Source: G032773895 sp965248935 (GTDB lineage Bacteria; Pseudomonadota; Gammaproteobacteria; Pseudomonadales; Cellvibrionaceae). From it: a DNA stretch of 64,000 nt. Both the position numbers and the translations under genes were made by a program. Below, piece by piece: positions 1 through 7,167 of this stretch (positions within the stretch are counted from its first letter, which is position 1; each line of letters opens with the position of its first letter). The notes below the pieces were generated by a model, which saw nothing but the letters and a program-made list of their open reading frames with translations, made no database searches and was not told the origin of the DNA. The stretch spans positions 4,154,001 to 4,218,000 of the forward strand of contig OZ252214.1 of the NCBI GenBank assembly GCA_965248935.1, written 5' to 3'.

Positions 1-330
1 GGAAATATGATGACCGAAGCCGCCATAGACGCAGGTTTTTTTAGGGATATATACATTTCTCTTGGCGAAAAACTGAATAATAACGATTGGGCCGTACGCA
101 TTCATTACAAACCCGTTGTGCGCTGGATTTGGTTAGGCGCGATATTTATGGCACTTGGTGGCGGCATTGCCATCACCGATAAACGCTATAAACTTCGCCG
201 CAGACAATCACCGAATTCCGACTCGCCTGATTCTAATAAGCCGAAGGAAAAGAGTATTGAACCCGCTGCCCCTTCTGCTTCCGGTGTGCAAACGGAAAAA
301 GACCTTGACGCGGAAGAGGCTCAGCCATGA
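1..330 (+). CDS. ccmF: Cytochrome c-type biogenesis protein CcmF, C-terminal fragment
   Basis: This is the 3' end of a gene that begins before the window; the frame is open from base 1. CcmF is the membrane haem lyase subunit that attaches haem to apocytochrome c in the periplasm. The visible part contains the family's characteristic C-terminal stretch (TEAAIDAG...LGE...WAVRIHYKPVVRW) followed by a last membrane helix (WLGAIFMALGGGIAI) and a charged cytoplasmic tail rich in Pro, Ser and Glu. Its stop codon overlaps the start of the next gene by 4 bases, as expected in a ccm operon. Confident by motif; most of the protein cannot be seen. Confidence 0.93.
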   Translation, partial: GNMMTEAAIDAGFFRDIYISLGEKLNNNDWAVRIHYKPVVRWIWLGAIFMALGGGIAITDKRYKLRRRQSPNSDSPDSNKPKEKSIEPAAPSASGVQTEKDLDAEEAQP

Positions 331-842
331 ATCGAATAAAACTATTTATTCCACTTATTATCTTTTCCGTACTGGCCATTTTTTTATTACTTGGATTGCA
401 CAATGACCCCTCCAAACTCCCTTCTGCTTTAATCGGTAAGCCCCTTCCTGCATTTTCTCTTCCCGTATTAGGTAAAGAGGGAGAAACCATTACCAATGAA
501 GATTTAATTGGAGAACCATTTCTTCTCAATGTCTGGGCCACTTGGTGTCCTAGCTGTCGGGTTGAACACCCATACTTACTTCAGCTTCAAGAGCGTGGGG
601 TTAATATTATTGGGCTCAACTATAAAGACGACGATGCCGCTGCACTTGTTTGGCTCGAAAAGCTTAACAACCCCTATAAACTTAATATCGTTGATGCAGA
701 GGGACGCTTGGGCCTTGACCTGGGTGTTTATGGGGCACCGGAAGTTTACGTAGTGGACTCCAAAGGCATTATTCAGCACCGCAATGTGGGGGTTATTGAT
801 GATAAAGTATGGAAGCAAACCCTTGCTCCGTTGATGCAATAA
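327..842 (+). CDS. ccmG: Thiol:disulfide interchange protein CcmG/DsbE
   Basis: This is a periplasmic membrane-anchored thioredoxin that reduces the CXXCH cysteines of apocytochrome c before haem attachment. One N-terminal membrane anchor (about residues 5-24) is followed by a thioredoxin fold with the active site WATWCPSC (Cys74 and Cys77) and a later cis-Pro loop (GVYGAPE). The length of 171 aa is normal for the family. It overlaps ccmF by 4 bases, so it is translationally coupled. The usual next gene, ccmH, is absent downstream: the sequence passes into an accessory island, suggesting that the operon was cut or that ccmH lies elsewhere. Confidence 0.93.
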   Translation: MNRIKLFIPLIIFSVLAIFLLLGLHNDPSKLPSALIGKPLPAFSLPVLGKEGETITNEDLIGEPFLLNVWATWCPSCRVEHPYLLQLQERGVNIIGLNYKDDDAAALVWLEKLNNPYKLNIVDAEGRLGLDLGVYGAPEVYVVDSKGIIQHRNVGVIDDKVWKQTLAPLMQ

Positions 843-968
843 AGCTCTGTTATTTTGAAGGTCAAAAGTTGCTTTATAATAGCTTATGCTTTAATGCTCG
901 CACCCCATTAGGTAAATAGTTATTACAAAACGACTATAGTGTTACATATGAAAAATAATGAGGGAATT

Positions 969-1738
969 ATGAACAAAACAATTGGAACAATACTACTTGC
1001 GATCTCTGTCTGTGCTAATTCATCACCTGAAATAAAAGGAAACCCAGATGAATTAAGGTCATATTTTCACCCTAAAGAAAAAACGCTAATCATCAGCGAT
1101 AAAGCGGAAGAAACAGCCTATACAGACGAAGCAATAGTGAACCTTGTCGTTAAAACCGAAGATAAACTTTTGTCAAAATCTATGAGGAAAAATTCCGAAT
1201 TAAGACAAAAAATCACAACTATTTTATCTTCAAAAGGTATTAATGAGTCAAATATTAAAAATTCCAAATTTTCTTCATCACCTCAATATGGATGGTTCGG
1301 GCGTAAGCCAGATAGCTATGAGGTAATGAATAGAGTGGCTATTAAAATTAGCACTGAAAAACATATGGAAGATATAGCAGAAATTTCGGACAACCATGCT
1401 GAGATAACCTTATCTGGAACTACATTTAATCACACACAAAAAAATGAATATGAACAAATGGTAAAGAAAGAAGCACTAGACAGGGTTTTAATTAAAAGAA
1501 ATTTTATGAACACTCTCTAGGCGTAAAACTAACTCCCGTTTCTTTTTCCGAATCAGATGTTGATTTTGATGCAACGCACGGAGCAAACTTACTCGAAGAG
1601 GAAATAATTGTTACTGGTATACGAGCATCTAAAGGTGATGTATATTCCAAAAGAAAAGACTATTCTCCAAAAAGAGAAAGCTCGTTTGACGAAGTCAAGT
1701 ATCAGGTTATTATAACGGTAGAATTTCGTGTTAATTAA
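969..1738 (+). pseudogene. Secreted SIMPL-domain (DUF541) protein interrupted by a -1 frameshift
   Basis: The first 183 codons read as a signal peptide (MNKTIGTILLAISVCA) plus a SIMPL-like domain, and end at a TAG at 1518-1520. Shifting by -1 near 1505 restores an open frame (FYEHSLGVKLTPVSFSESD...) to the TAA at 1736-1738, completing the usual SIMPL C-terminus. The ATG at 969 was chosen because GAGGG lies 5-9 bases upstream; a GTG and an ATG further up are possible. The tail contains LLEEEIIVTGIRAS, which resembles the N-terminal motif of TonB-dependent receptors, including the one at 15534. This could be a simple pseudogene or a programmed frameshift. Function of SIMPL proteins is poorly known. 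Confidence 0.7.
1499..1505 (+). other. Candidate -1 slippery heptamer A AAT TTT
   Basis: In the zero frame of the SIMPL gene the codons aga-aat-ttt place AAATTTT in the X XXY YYZ register expected for tandem -1 slippage. Slipping here gives AAA-TTT-TAT-GAA and enters exactly the frame that completes the protein. No stimulatory structure was demonstrated, so chance at a mutational frameshift remains the simpler alternative. Confidence 0.35.
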
Positions 1739-1762
1739 CCGTAGCAGTAAGCCCTAGGTTAG

Positions 1763-2290
1763 AATAGTTTACCCGATACACTCGATGTAGTAGATGTTGA
1801 ACGCTACTTCTTGTATTTGCTCACCGAGAGAAATTTAGCAAATACCAGCGTGCGTTTGGTTGTCAATGCGACGCGCTTTCTTTTTTTTCAAGTATTGCAT
1901 TACCCCAAACTAAACTTTGTTGTAAATTATCCAAAGCGTGAACAGCGAATACCTGAGTTATTAACGCGAGATGAAGTACACCGTATTTTAAACGAAACGG
2001 ATAACCTAAAATATTACACCGAGATTGAGAACGCGAAATCGGTTGACTATTTGTTTTACGGATCGAATCCCGGCCTTCCTGTCGGAGTATCTACAGTTCA
2101 AAAAACCTTTACCAAAGCGAAACGAAAAGCCAACATTAAGAAACGAGGCGGTATACACGGCTTGCGTCACGCCTATATCAGCATCGGTTGCGGCAACAGC
2201 AAGTATAGCGATCAAGACCACAGTCAAAACCGGGGAACGAATAGCCGCGAAAGCAGTGGTAGAGGATTGCTATGGACAACAGACAAGTAA
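1763..2290 (+). pseudogene. Tyrosine recombinase (phage integrase family) remnant
   Basis: The frame opens without a start codon into a core-binding-like N-terminal domain (DTLDVVDVERYFLYLLTERN), then the linker typical of XerD-like enzymes (IPELLTRDEVHRIL), then jumps to the catalytic C-terminal part with box II HGLRHAY. The region between, including the first catalytic Arg, is missing, and the final Tyr segment is lost or frameshifted (tail rich in Ser/Gly, ending TTDK). It is therefore a deleted and inactive relative of the recombinase remnants at 4857-5387 and 6629-7166. It marks the left side of the mobile-element-rich island. Confidence 0.65.
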
Positions 2291-2449
2291 TGGCTTTTAA
2301 TTGACGATCAAAAGGTGGTCGTTATCGCTGAATGAGCTGAGGGAAAGACTGTGAAGGGTTTGGTATCGAGAGATAACGCACATAACCCCCCGTCCTGCGT
2401 AGAAGGATCTTGAAACAATCCCCTATATAAGAAGCTCACACTGAGAAGC

Positions 2450-2514
2450 GGCTAAGTCCAACAGACGTTTATACGTTATGTTTCGCACAACGCATAAATG
2501 CTAAGATGTTAGGC
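2450..2514 (+). other. attC-like recombination site
   Basis: An imperfect palindrome: ACGTTTATACGTT pairs with AACGCATAAATGC around a short loop, and the outer arms GGCTAAG / GTTAGGC extend it. It ends in GTTAGGC, which fits the GTTRRRY core. The next gene starts 13 bases later. This is taken as the left boundary of the first visible cassette. Confidence 0.5.
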
Positions 2515-2527
2515 AACCAAAGGAAAT

Positions 2528-3520
2528 ATGAAACCTATCGAGAAAGTAAAAGCCCAAAAGCTCGTGTTGAGGCTAGAATCTGGTGACTTTGACGAAAATG
2601 ACGTTGATAATATCTTCATGCGCCTGAGGGCATACTCGCATGGAAATCTGATATTTCGTGAAGTGGCTGACTTTGTTGCTCATAATGATGAGAGAAATCG
2701 GGGCGTCTCCGCTGAATCACTTGAAGCTTTTTACTTGAGTTTTAGGTATTTTCTAGAATATACCTCGCCGAAGATATCTCTCGATATAGGAAGCCCTTTT
2801 CCACTGTACGTGAAAAAGTTGATGAAATGTCAGATTGGTAAGTGCAAAGACTCTGACTTAAAAGAAAAGTTTAATGTTACTAAACAGCGCTTAAAATCAA
2901 GAATTGATACTATTTTTTCTGAAGACAAGAAAAATAAAAAAGCCTTTATGAAGAAGCCGAAAATATCGGAAGATACACTTAAAGCGCTTCAACACATATT
3001 AAGCTTTATAGGTAGCCGTCCTGCTTTCGATCAAGATCAAGTGATTTCAGCGCTTCTAGCAGTGATCAAAGCTAATAAACTGAATGTAAATGAAAATGAG
3101 CTACTAAAGCATTCTGACAGAATAGCTGCTTGTGTAGCGTTGCTCTTGCATGAGGCTACATTTGAATATGGGGCTCATAAGCAGGGCTACTGTAAAGTTT
3201 CATGCGAAAAAACATCCATATCCTATAATCAGAAATTTGTAGATCAAGACGGAAAACCTGTAGAGCATAAAGAGTCATTTGGTAATCTTCAGATTCTAGG
3301 TCACGTAGTATTAGAGAAAGATGGAAAAGATCTGACAGTGTGTTATCCGTTGATGACAACAAATCTGTCTGCGGAGGATTGGTGTGATGATAAAATGTTT
3401 GTTATTGAGCCAATAACTGAAGATCACCCAAATTATTTGCATAGAAAAATAGTATTCGATCAACATCTTTGTTTCACCGAAGGCGGTAAGGTTGGAGTGT
3501 TGCGGGCGTTCAGGTTGTAG
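2528..3520 (+). CDS. Cassette-borne hypothetical protein, 330 aa
   Basis: I do not recognise a family. The product is soluble, with no signal peptide or membrane segment, and Lys-rich in the first half (residues 100-160). The second half has scattered Cys and His (CKVSC, EDWCDD, QHLC) without a clear metal-binding pattern. The start ATG has AAAGGAAA just upstream and sits only 13 bases after a GTTAGGC core, the tight spacing typical of integron cassettes. A second GTTAGGC site follows at 3677. Base composition is A+T-rich like the neighbouring cassettes. Function unknown. Confidence 0.75.
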   Translation: MKPIEKVKAQKLVLRLESGDFDENDVDNIFMRLRAYSHGNLIFREVADFVAHNDERNRGVSAESLEAFYLSFRYFLEYTSPKISLDIGSPFPLYVKKLMKCQIGKCKDSDLKEKFNVTKQRLKSRIDTIFSEDKKNKKAFMKKPKISEDTLKALQHILSFIGSRPAFDQDQVISALLAVIKANKLNVNENELLKHSDRIAACVALLLHEATFEYGAHKQGYCKVSCEKTSISYNQKFVDQDGKPVEHKESFGNLQILGHVVLEKDGKDLTVCYPLMTTNLSAEDWCDDKMFVIEPITEDHPNYLHRKIVFDQHLCFTEGGKVGVLRAFRL

Positions 3521-3683
3521 AAAAATTAACAATGCAAAAATTTATTATGCGGAGAGCGACTTAAAATAAATTTTGAAGTAATTAGAAAGATCAGAGTTAA
3601 AAAATGGATCTATTTAGTGTCCGAAAATCAATCAATTTTAGATGTGTAAAAATAAATTTAATTTTTCTACACTCTCGTTAGGC
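3517..3683 (+). other. Long attC-like site between two cassettes
   Basis: GTAGAAAAATTAA (3517-3529) and TTAATTTTTCTAC (3658-3670) form a perfect 13-bp inverted repeat about 128 bases apart, and the right arm runs into CTCTCGTTAGGC with a GTTRRRY core at 3677-3683. The left arm overlaps the stop of the preceding gene. The same right-arm sequence recurs at 27503-27525, 21 of 23 bases identical. I infer a long, VCR-like attC; the inner pairing was not computed. Confidence 0.4.
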
Positions 3684-3708
3684 TTAAATTACATTTGGAG
3701 AATTTATA

Positions 3709-4251
3709 ATGCCTGAGCAATCCATTTCCTGTCATATTAATGGTTCTTGCACATCAGAAAATATTTCAAACAAGAATTTAATTGATCGTTTTTTGTCTCA
3801 GCTAGCTAATCTATACAGATCAACAACAGAAGCAGGTAGTAATTCTACTCAGTATTGGGCTGATATTGCTGTAAAATCTGATCACCCTTTAGCTCCTCTA
3901 GCACATATCCCAGGGGTATTTGCTGCCCTATGGACGCCTGATACAGCGCCTGCTACTGCAATAACTTTAGCTACAGCAGGTTATGGTTTCGCGGCATTAC
4001 CTAAGAATTTAGTACATTTTACTACTACTCAGGGTGTCCGCAGCATTGCTACATCAGGCACTATTAAATCTACTGGTTTTGGTTTATTTGGTCCCGGCGT
4101 ATATATGACTAGGATTGGCCGGCCTCTAAATTTATTTGTTCAAGCTAAAGCTCGTACACCAATACTTTTGGCCACTCCTAAAGGAACAGCCAGAATTATC
4201 CCATATCTTGTATATGTTCGTTGGGGCGTAAGTCCAATTATTCTACCTTAG
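3709..4251 (+). CDS. ADP-ribosyltransferase-type toxin domain protein (Rhs/HYD1-like)
   Basis: The 180-aa product ends in a region resembling the HYD1-type ADP-ribosyltransferase toxins found at C-termini of polymorphic toxins: LVHFTTTQGVRSI (His103) and GPGVYMT (128-134) correspond to the NAD-binding His and the GpGvYlT motif. Here the toxin stands alone, without an Rhs or other delivery domain and without a signal peptide. A good ribosome site (TTGGAGAA) precedes the ATG. The next gene, a small membrane protein, starts almost at once and is a candidate immunity partner. The assignment rests on motifs read by eye; the target is unknown. Confidence 0.6.
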   Translation: MPEQSISCHINGSCTSENISNKNLIDRFLSQLANLYRSTTEAGSNSTQYWADIAVKSDHPLAPLAHIPGVFAALWTPDTAPATAITLATAGYGFAALPKNLVHFTTTQGVRSIATSGTIKSTGFGLFGPGVYMTRIGRPLNLFVQAKARTPILLATPKGTARIIPYLVYVRWGVSPIILP

Positions 4252-4267
4252 TTTGGGAGATCATAAA

Positions 4268-4444
4268 GTGGATATTAAGATACTCAAAGTATTAGTTGTG
4301 CTTTGGGCATGGGGTTGCTGGGCTTGGGTGGCATATAGCTTGCAGTGGTTTTGGCTCATTCCTTCTGTTATTCCGTATTTTTTGTATACATCATTTGGTC
4401 ACTATCTCGATCATTCGAATGAAAAAACGAATAAGGATAAATAG
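4268..4444 (+). CDS. Small membrane protein, candidate immunity partner of the toxin
   Basis: A 58-aa protein with two hydrophobic stretches (LKVLVVLWAWGCWAWVAYSL and WFWLIPSVIPYFLYTSF) and a polar tail. GTG 4268 is preferred because GGGAGA precedes it; a TTG at 4253 is an alternative. It lies directly after the toxin gene on the same strand. Its stop falls inside the attC-like site at 4423-4476, as is common for the last gene of a cassette. The immunity role is inferred from position only; many immunity proteins to membrane-active or secreted toxins have this size and topology. Confidence 0.55.
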   Translation: MDIKILKVLVVLWAWGCWAWVAYSLQWFWLIPSVIPYFLYTSFGHYLDHSNEKTNKDK

Positions 4445-4476
4445 CGTGGAACCGCCATTGATCCGTATTGTTGAAC
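4423..4476 (+). other. attC-like site (type 2)
   Basis: AACGAATAAGG ... CCGTATTGTTGAAC: outer arms pair AAC with GTT, the inner arm retains part of the palindrome that is perfect in the related site at 22770 (AATCAATGGCG / CGCCATTGATT). GTTGAAC at 4470 fits GTTRRRY. The same site recurs at 6194. Confidence 0.5.
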
Positions 4477-4640
4477 AAGCCCGTTGCTTAATCGTTGGTG
4501 TTGTCTTATATAAGGGAATAAGTTAATTGAAGGGTGGTTTGTGAAAGACAATTATTGACTATTAATGGCTGTTCAATATTTCTTGCTGTGATGTTAAAGT
4601 AATATTTTTGTATTGACCTCCAAAATTTTATTCGCCCCTT

Positions 4641-4680
4641 TTGTTAATTTATAGCACATATCTTGTTAATTTATAGCACA
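4641..4680. repeat. Tandem motif TTGTTAATTTATAGCACA x2
   Basis: Two perfect 18-base copies with a 22-base period (4641-4658, 4663-4680), duplicated again at 6413-6430 and 6435-6452 in the second long repeat. About two helical turns apart, so a protein-binding site or part of a mobile-element end is possible. Function not known. Confidence 0.85.
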
Positions 4681-4856
4681 CATGCAAATTTTGATTGTGG
4701 CAATGCCTTGGCTGCTATATCGCCAATCAATACGCCCCCCGTTAAATTACCCTATGTTTTTAGCGTGTATTATTCATAACGGTGCAGCAATGACTTATGG
4801 GGTTGGATAAAATCGAAATTGCAACGGAATAGCTTTCGGTCATACCCGCTCTATGA

Positions 4857-5387
4857 TGAACTCAGTTCTACAGTTGGGAAAATCCATTTTTTATTGCGGT
4901 GTGTGAGCCAAAATTGTTTGAGAACCTGATAAGTGTTGTCGGGCAAAATAACAAAACGATCTTTGCCTCCTTTACCCTCACGAATATGAATACGTTTGGC
5001 CTTGCCGTCAATATCACCGACTTGTAAAAATAAACCTTCCGATAGGTGAATACCTACACCGTATAGAGGTAAACTTCATAATGTGTTCGATGAACACATT
5101 TCAAGGTGCGGTTAATTTCTTCTGCGTTCAGGGTGTTGGGTAGATGTTTTGGTTCGGGTGGTTTGATGAGATCGATGTACTCCCAGTCTCGTTCTAATAC
5201 AAGCTCCCAGTAACGCATATTTCTTTAGGTGCTTGTCGGGGCATTTATCGCACCATTGAGATAGACGCCGAATGCCGAGAGTGTAAGCTGCGATGGTGGA
5301 TTGAGAGTAGCCTTGAAGAGTTAATAGTCGTTCAAACTGGGCGTATTGTGTGGCAAACTTACGTTTTTCGTAGGCATTCATAGTCAT
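4857..5387 (-). pseudogene. Tyrosine recombinase remnant, copy 1
   Basis: On the reverse strand the start MTMNAYEKRKF leads into a core-binding domain (YSQSTIAAYTLGIRRLSQW); the frame is then lost after HLKK, and the catalytic domain resumes in other frames up to a stop near 4857. Compared with copy 2, seven bases are missing in the middle of the catalytic domain, which adds a further frameshift. Box II (HxLRH) and the Tyr are absent from both copies, so neither can be active. Opposite orientation to the cassette genes. It is not clearly an integron integrase: no IntI-specific insert is visible. Confidence 0.7.
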
Positions 5388-5477
5388 TTTCCTTAGAGAT
5401 ATTGAACGAAGCCTCGGTATTGAGGGCTCTAAGGAAAGTGTTGGTTAGTGTGGAGGTTTTTGCCGCGTAGCGGCTTT

Positions 5478-5526
5478 GTTCAACAAAAACAGTCAAAAAG
5501 CGGCGCGCTTGCTGTTGGCGTTAAGC
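5478..5526 (+). other. attC site (49 nt)
   Basis: GTTCAAC (fits RYYYAAC) at the left and GTTAAGC (fits GTTRRRY) at the right. Between them AACAAAAACAGTCAA pairs with TTGCTGTTGGCGTT with one extra unpaired base, as in classical attC stems, around a GC-rich centre. The higBA cassette follows immediately. Confidence 0.65.
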
Positions 5527-5543
5527 CACCATAGTATGTTCAT

Positions 5544-5571
5544 TGTTATAGCATGATATCCGTGCTATTAT
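5544..5571 (+). promoter_or_regulatory. Probable higBA promoter and operator
   Basis: TTGTTA (5544) and TATTAT (5566) are spaced 16 bases, as a -35/-10 pair, ending seven bases before the higB start. An inverted repeat ATAGCA-N9-TGCTAT (5548-5568) covers the spacer and the -10, the usual place for antitoxin autorepression. Cassette genes rarely carry their own promoter except toxin-antitoxin pairs, so this fits. Confidence 0.5.
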
Positions 5572-5577
5572 GTCTCA

Positions 5578-5871
5578 ATGATTGTTTCATTTAAAGATAA
5601 AGCTTCCGACGATATTTTCAATGGAATTGGCTCAAGAGTCGCCAGAAATGCCTGCCCACAGGCGCTTTGGCGGGTCGCAACGAGGAAGTTAGATCAACTT
5701 GATTCGGTCGAATCGCTAGAAGAGTTGAAAGTACCTCCTGGCAATCGACTAGAAGCTCTATCTGGAAATAGAAAAGGTCAGTACAGCATCCGTATAAATG
5801 AGCAGTATCGAATCTGCTTTAAATGGGGTGAATCTGGAGCAGAATCTGTAGAAGTTACAGACTATCATTAG
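5578..5871 (+). CDS. higB: HigB-type toxin (RelE/ParE superfamily mRNA interferase)
   Basis: A 97-aa protein matching the HigB pattern throughout: MIVSFKDK at the start, a central helix with RKLDQLDS, then PPGNRLEALSGNRKGQYSIRINEQYRICF and an acidic end VEVTDYH. HigB toxins cleave mRNA at the ribosome. The toxin-first order with the antitoxin 9 bases downstream is typical of higBA. It lies directly behind an attC site; toxin-antitoxin cassettes are known stabilisers of large chromosomal integron arrays. The frame is intact, so it may be active. Confidence 0.9.
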   Translation: MIVSFKDKASDDIFNGIGSRVARNACPQALWRVATRKLDQLDSVESLEELKVPPGNRLEALSGNRKGQYSIRINEQYRICFKWGESGAESVEVTDYH

Positions 5872-5880
5872 AGGTTTATT

Positions 5881-6198
5881 ATGGTACGCATTCCAACTAA
5901 TAGAGAGCCCACCCATCCTGGTGAGATACTTGTTGAAGAATTTCTATCACCAATGGAAATAACTCAAAAAGAATTGGCTGATGCCATTCATGTCCCTTAT
6001 CAAAGAGTAAATGAATTGGTTAATCAAAAGCGAGGTGTAACGCCAAGCACTGCGCTACGGCTTGCAAGGTTTTTCGGTGTGTCAGCTGACTTTTGGTTAA
6101 ATCTGCAAGTTCGATGGGATTTGTACAAAGCTCAGCAATCTGAAAAATCTGAATTAGCAGCAATAAAAGATTTTCATCATTTGCAAAAAAGGGCTTAA
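5881..6198 (+). CDS. higA: HigA-type antitoxin, XRE family
   Basis: A 105-aa DNA-binding antitoxin: RIPTNREPTHPGEILVEEFL is the HigA signature, followed by a helix-turn-helix (TQKELADAIHVPYQRVNELVNQKRGVT) and the FGVSADFWLNLQ segment. It should bind HigB and repress the operon through the palindrome at 5548. The stop codon is embedded in the next attC-like site (6194), so the pair forms one complete cassette. Confidence 0.92.
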   Translation: MVRIPTNREPTHPGEILVEEFLSPMEITQKELADAIHVPYQRVNELVNQKRGVTPSTALRLARFFGVSADFWLNLQVRWDLYKAQQSEKSELAAIKDFHHLQKRA

Positions 6199-6248
6199 AC
6201 GAATAAGGATAAATAGCGTGGAACCGCCATTGATCCGTATTGTTGAAC
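6194..6248 (+). other. attC-like site (type 2), second copy
   Basis: Same sequence as 4423-4476 (AACGAATAAGG ... GTTGAAC) and the start of the second long direct repeat. It closes the higBA cassette. GTTGAAC at 6242 fits the GTTRRRY core. Confidence 0.5.
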
Positions 6249-7167
6249 AAGCCCGTTGCTCAATCGTTGGCGTTGTCTTTTATAAGGGAATAAGTTAATT
6301 GAAGGGTGGTTTGTGAAAGACAATTATTGACTATTAATGGCTGTTCAATATTTCTTGCTGTGATGTTAAAGTAATATTTTTGTATTGACCTCCAAAATTT
6401 TATTCGCCCCTTTTGTTAATTTATAGCACATATCTTGTTAATTTATAGCACACATGCAAATTTTGATTGTGGCAATGCCTTGGCTGCTATATCGCCAATC
6501 AATACGCCCCCCGTTAAATTACCCTATGTTTTTAGCGTGTATTATTCATAACGGTGTAGCAATGACTTATGGGGTTGGATAAAATCGAAATTGCAACGGA
6601 ATAGCTTTCGGTCATACCCGCTCTATGATCAACTCAGTTCTACAGTTGGAAAAATCCATTTTTTATTGCGGTGTGTGAGCCAAAATTGTTTGAGAACCTG
6701 GTAAGTATTGTCGGGCAAAATAACAAAACGATCTTTGCCACCTTTTCCCTCACGAATATGAATACGTTTGGCCTTGCCATCAATATCACCGACTTGTAAA
6801 AATAAACCTTCCGATAGGTGAATACCTAGGGTATACACCGTATAGAGGTAAACTTCATAATGTGTTCGATGAACACATTTCAAAGTGTGGTTAATTTCTT
6901 CTGCGTTCAGGGTGTTGGGTAGATGTTTTGGTTCGGGTGGTTTGATGAGATCGATGTACTCCCAGTCTCGTTCTAATACAAGCTCCCAGTAACGCATATT
7001 TCTTTAGGTGCTTGTCGGGGCATTTATCGCACCATTGAGATAGACGCCGAATGCCGAGAGTGTAAGCTGCGATGGTGGATTGAGAGTAGCCTTGAAGAGT
7101 TAATAGTCGTTCAAACTGGGCGTATTGTGTGGCAAACTTACGTTTTTCGTAGGCATTCATAGTCATT
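6197..7167. repeat. Long direct repeat, copy 2
   Basis: About 971 bp nearly identical to 4425-5388. Copy 2 keeps the 7 bases missing in copy 1 and ends abruptly at AGTCATT, where a truncated group II intron begins; copy 1 continues from the same point into different sequence and an attC site. The two copies flank the higBA cassette, which could be lost by recombination between them. Confidence 0.93.
6629..7166 (-). pseudogene. Tyrosine recombinase remnant, copy 2
   Basis: The reverse strand encodes a core-binding domain (from MTMNAYEKRKF), then a frame change, then a 122-aa stretch with the first half of the catalytic domain: PKHLPNTLNAEEINHTL, YTLGIHLSEGLFLQVGDID and REGKGGKDRFVILP. The usual catalytic Arg of box I (GLRxSE) is replaced: the sequence reads GIHLSE. 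The frame ends at WIFPTVELS before box II and the Tyr. So the enzyme is truncated and lacks key residues. It resembles the integrases accompanying IS91-like or cassette-type elements, but the origin is uncertain. Confidence 0.7.

Larger units (their letters stand above)
4425..5388. repeat. Long direct repeat, copy 1
   Basis: About 964 bp that recur almost identically at 6197-7167, starting with AAACGAATAAGG and ending with AGTCATT. Differences are a handful of substitutions and a 7-base segment (agggtat) present only in copy 2. Contents: an attC-like site, a 22-base-spaced double motif, and a reverse-strand recombinase remnant. The near identity implies recent duplication or gene conversion. 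A third, more diverged partial copy begins at 22770. Confidence 0.93.

Noticed and set aside
842..938. Promoter TTGAAG...TATAAT before the SIMPL gene
   Set aside because: Spacing is only 14 bases; not convincing.
4857..7166. Integron integrase (intI) assignment for the recombinase remnants
   Set aside because: No IntI-specific insertion is visible, box I Arg is replaced, and the C-terminal half is absent, so the family cannot be claimed.
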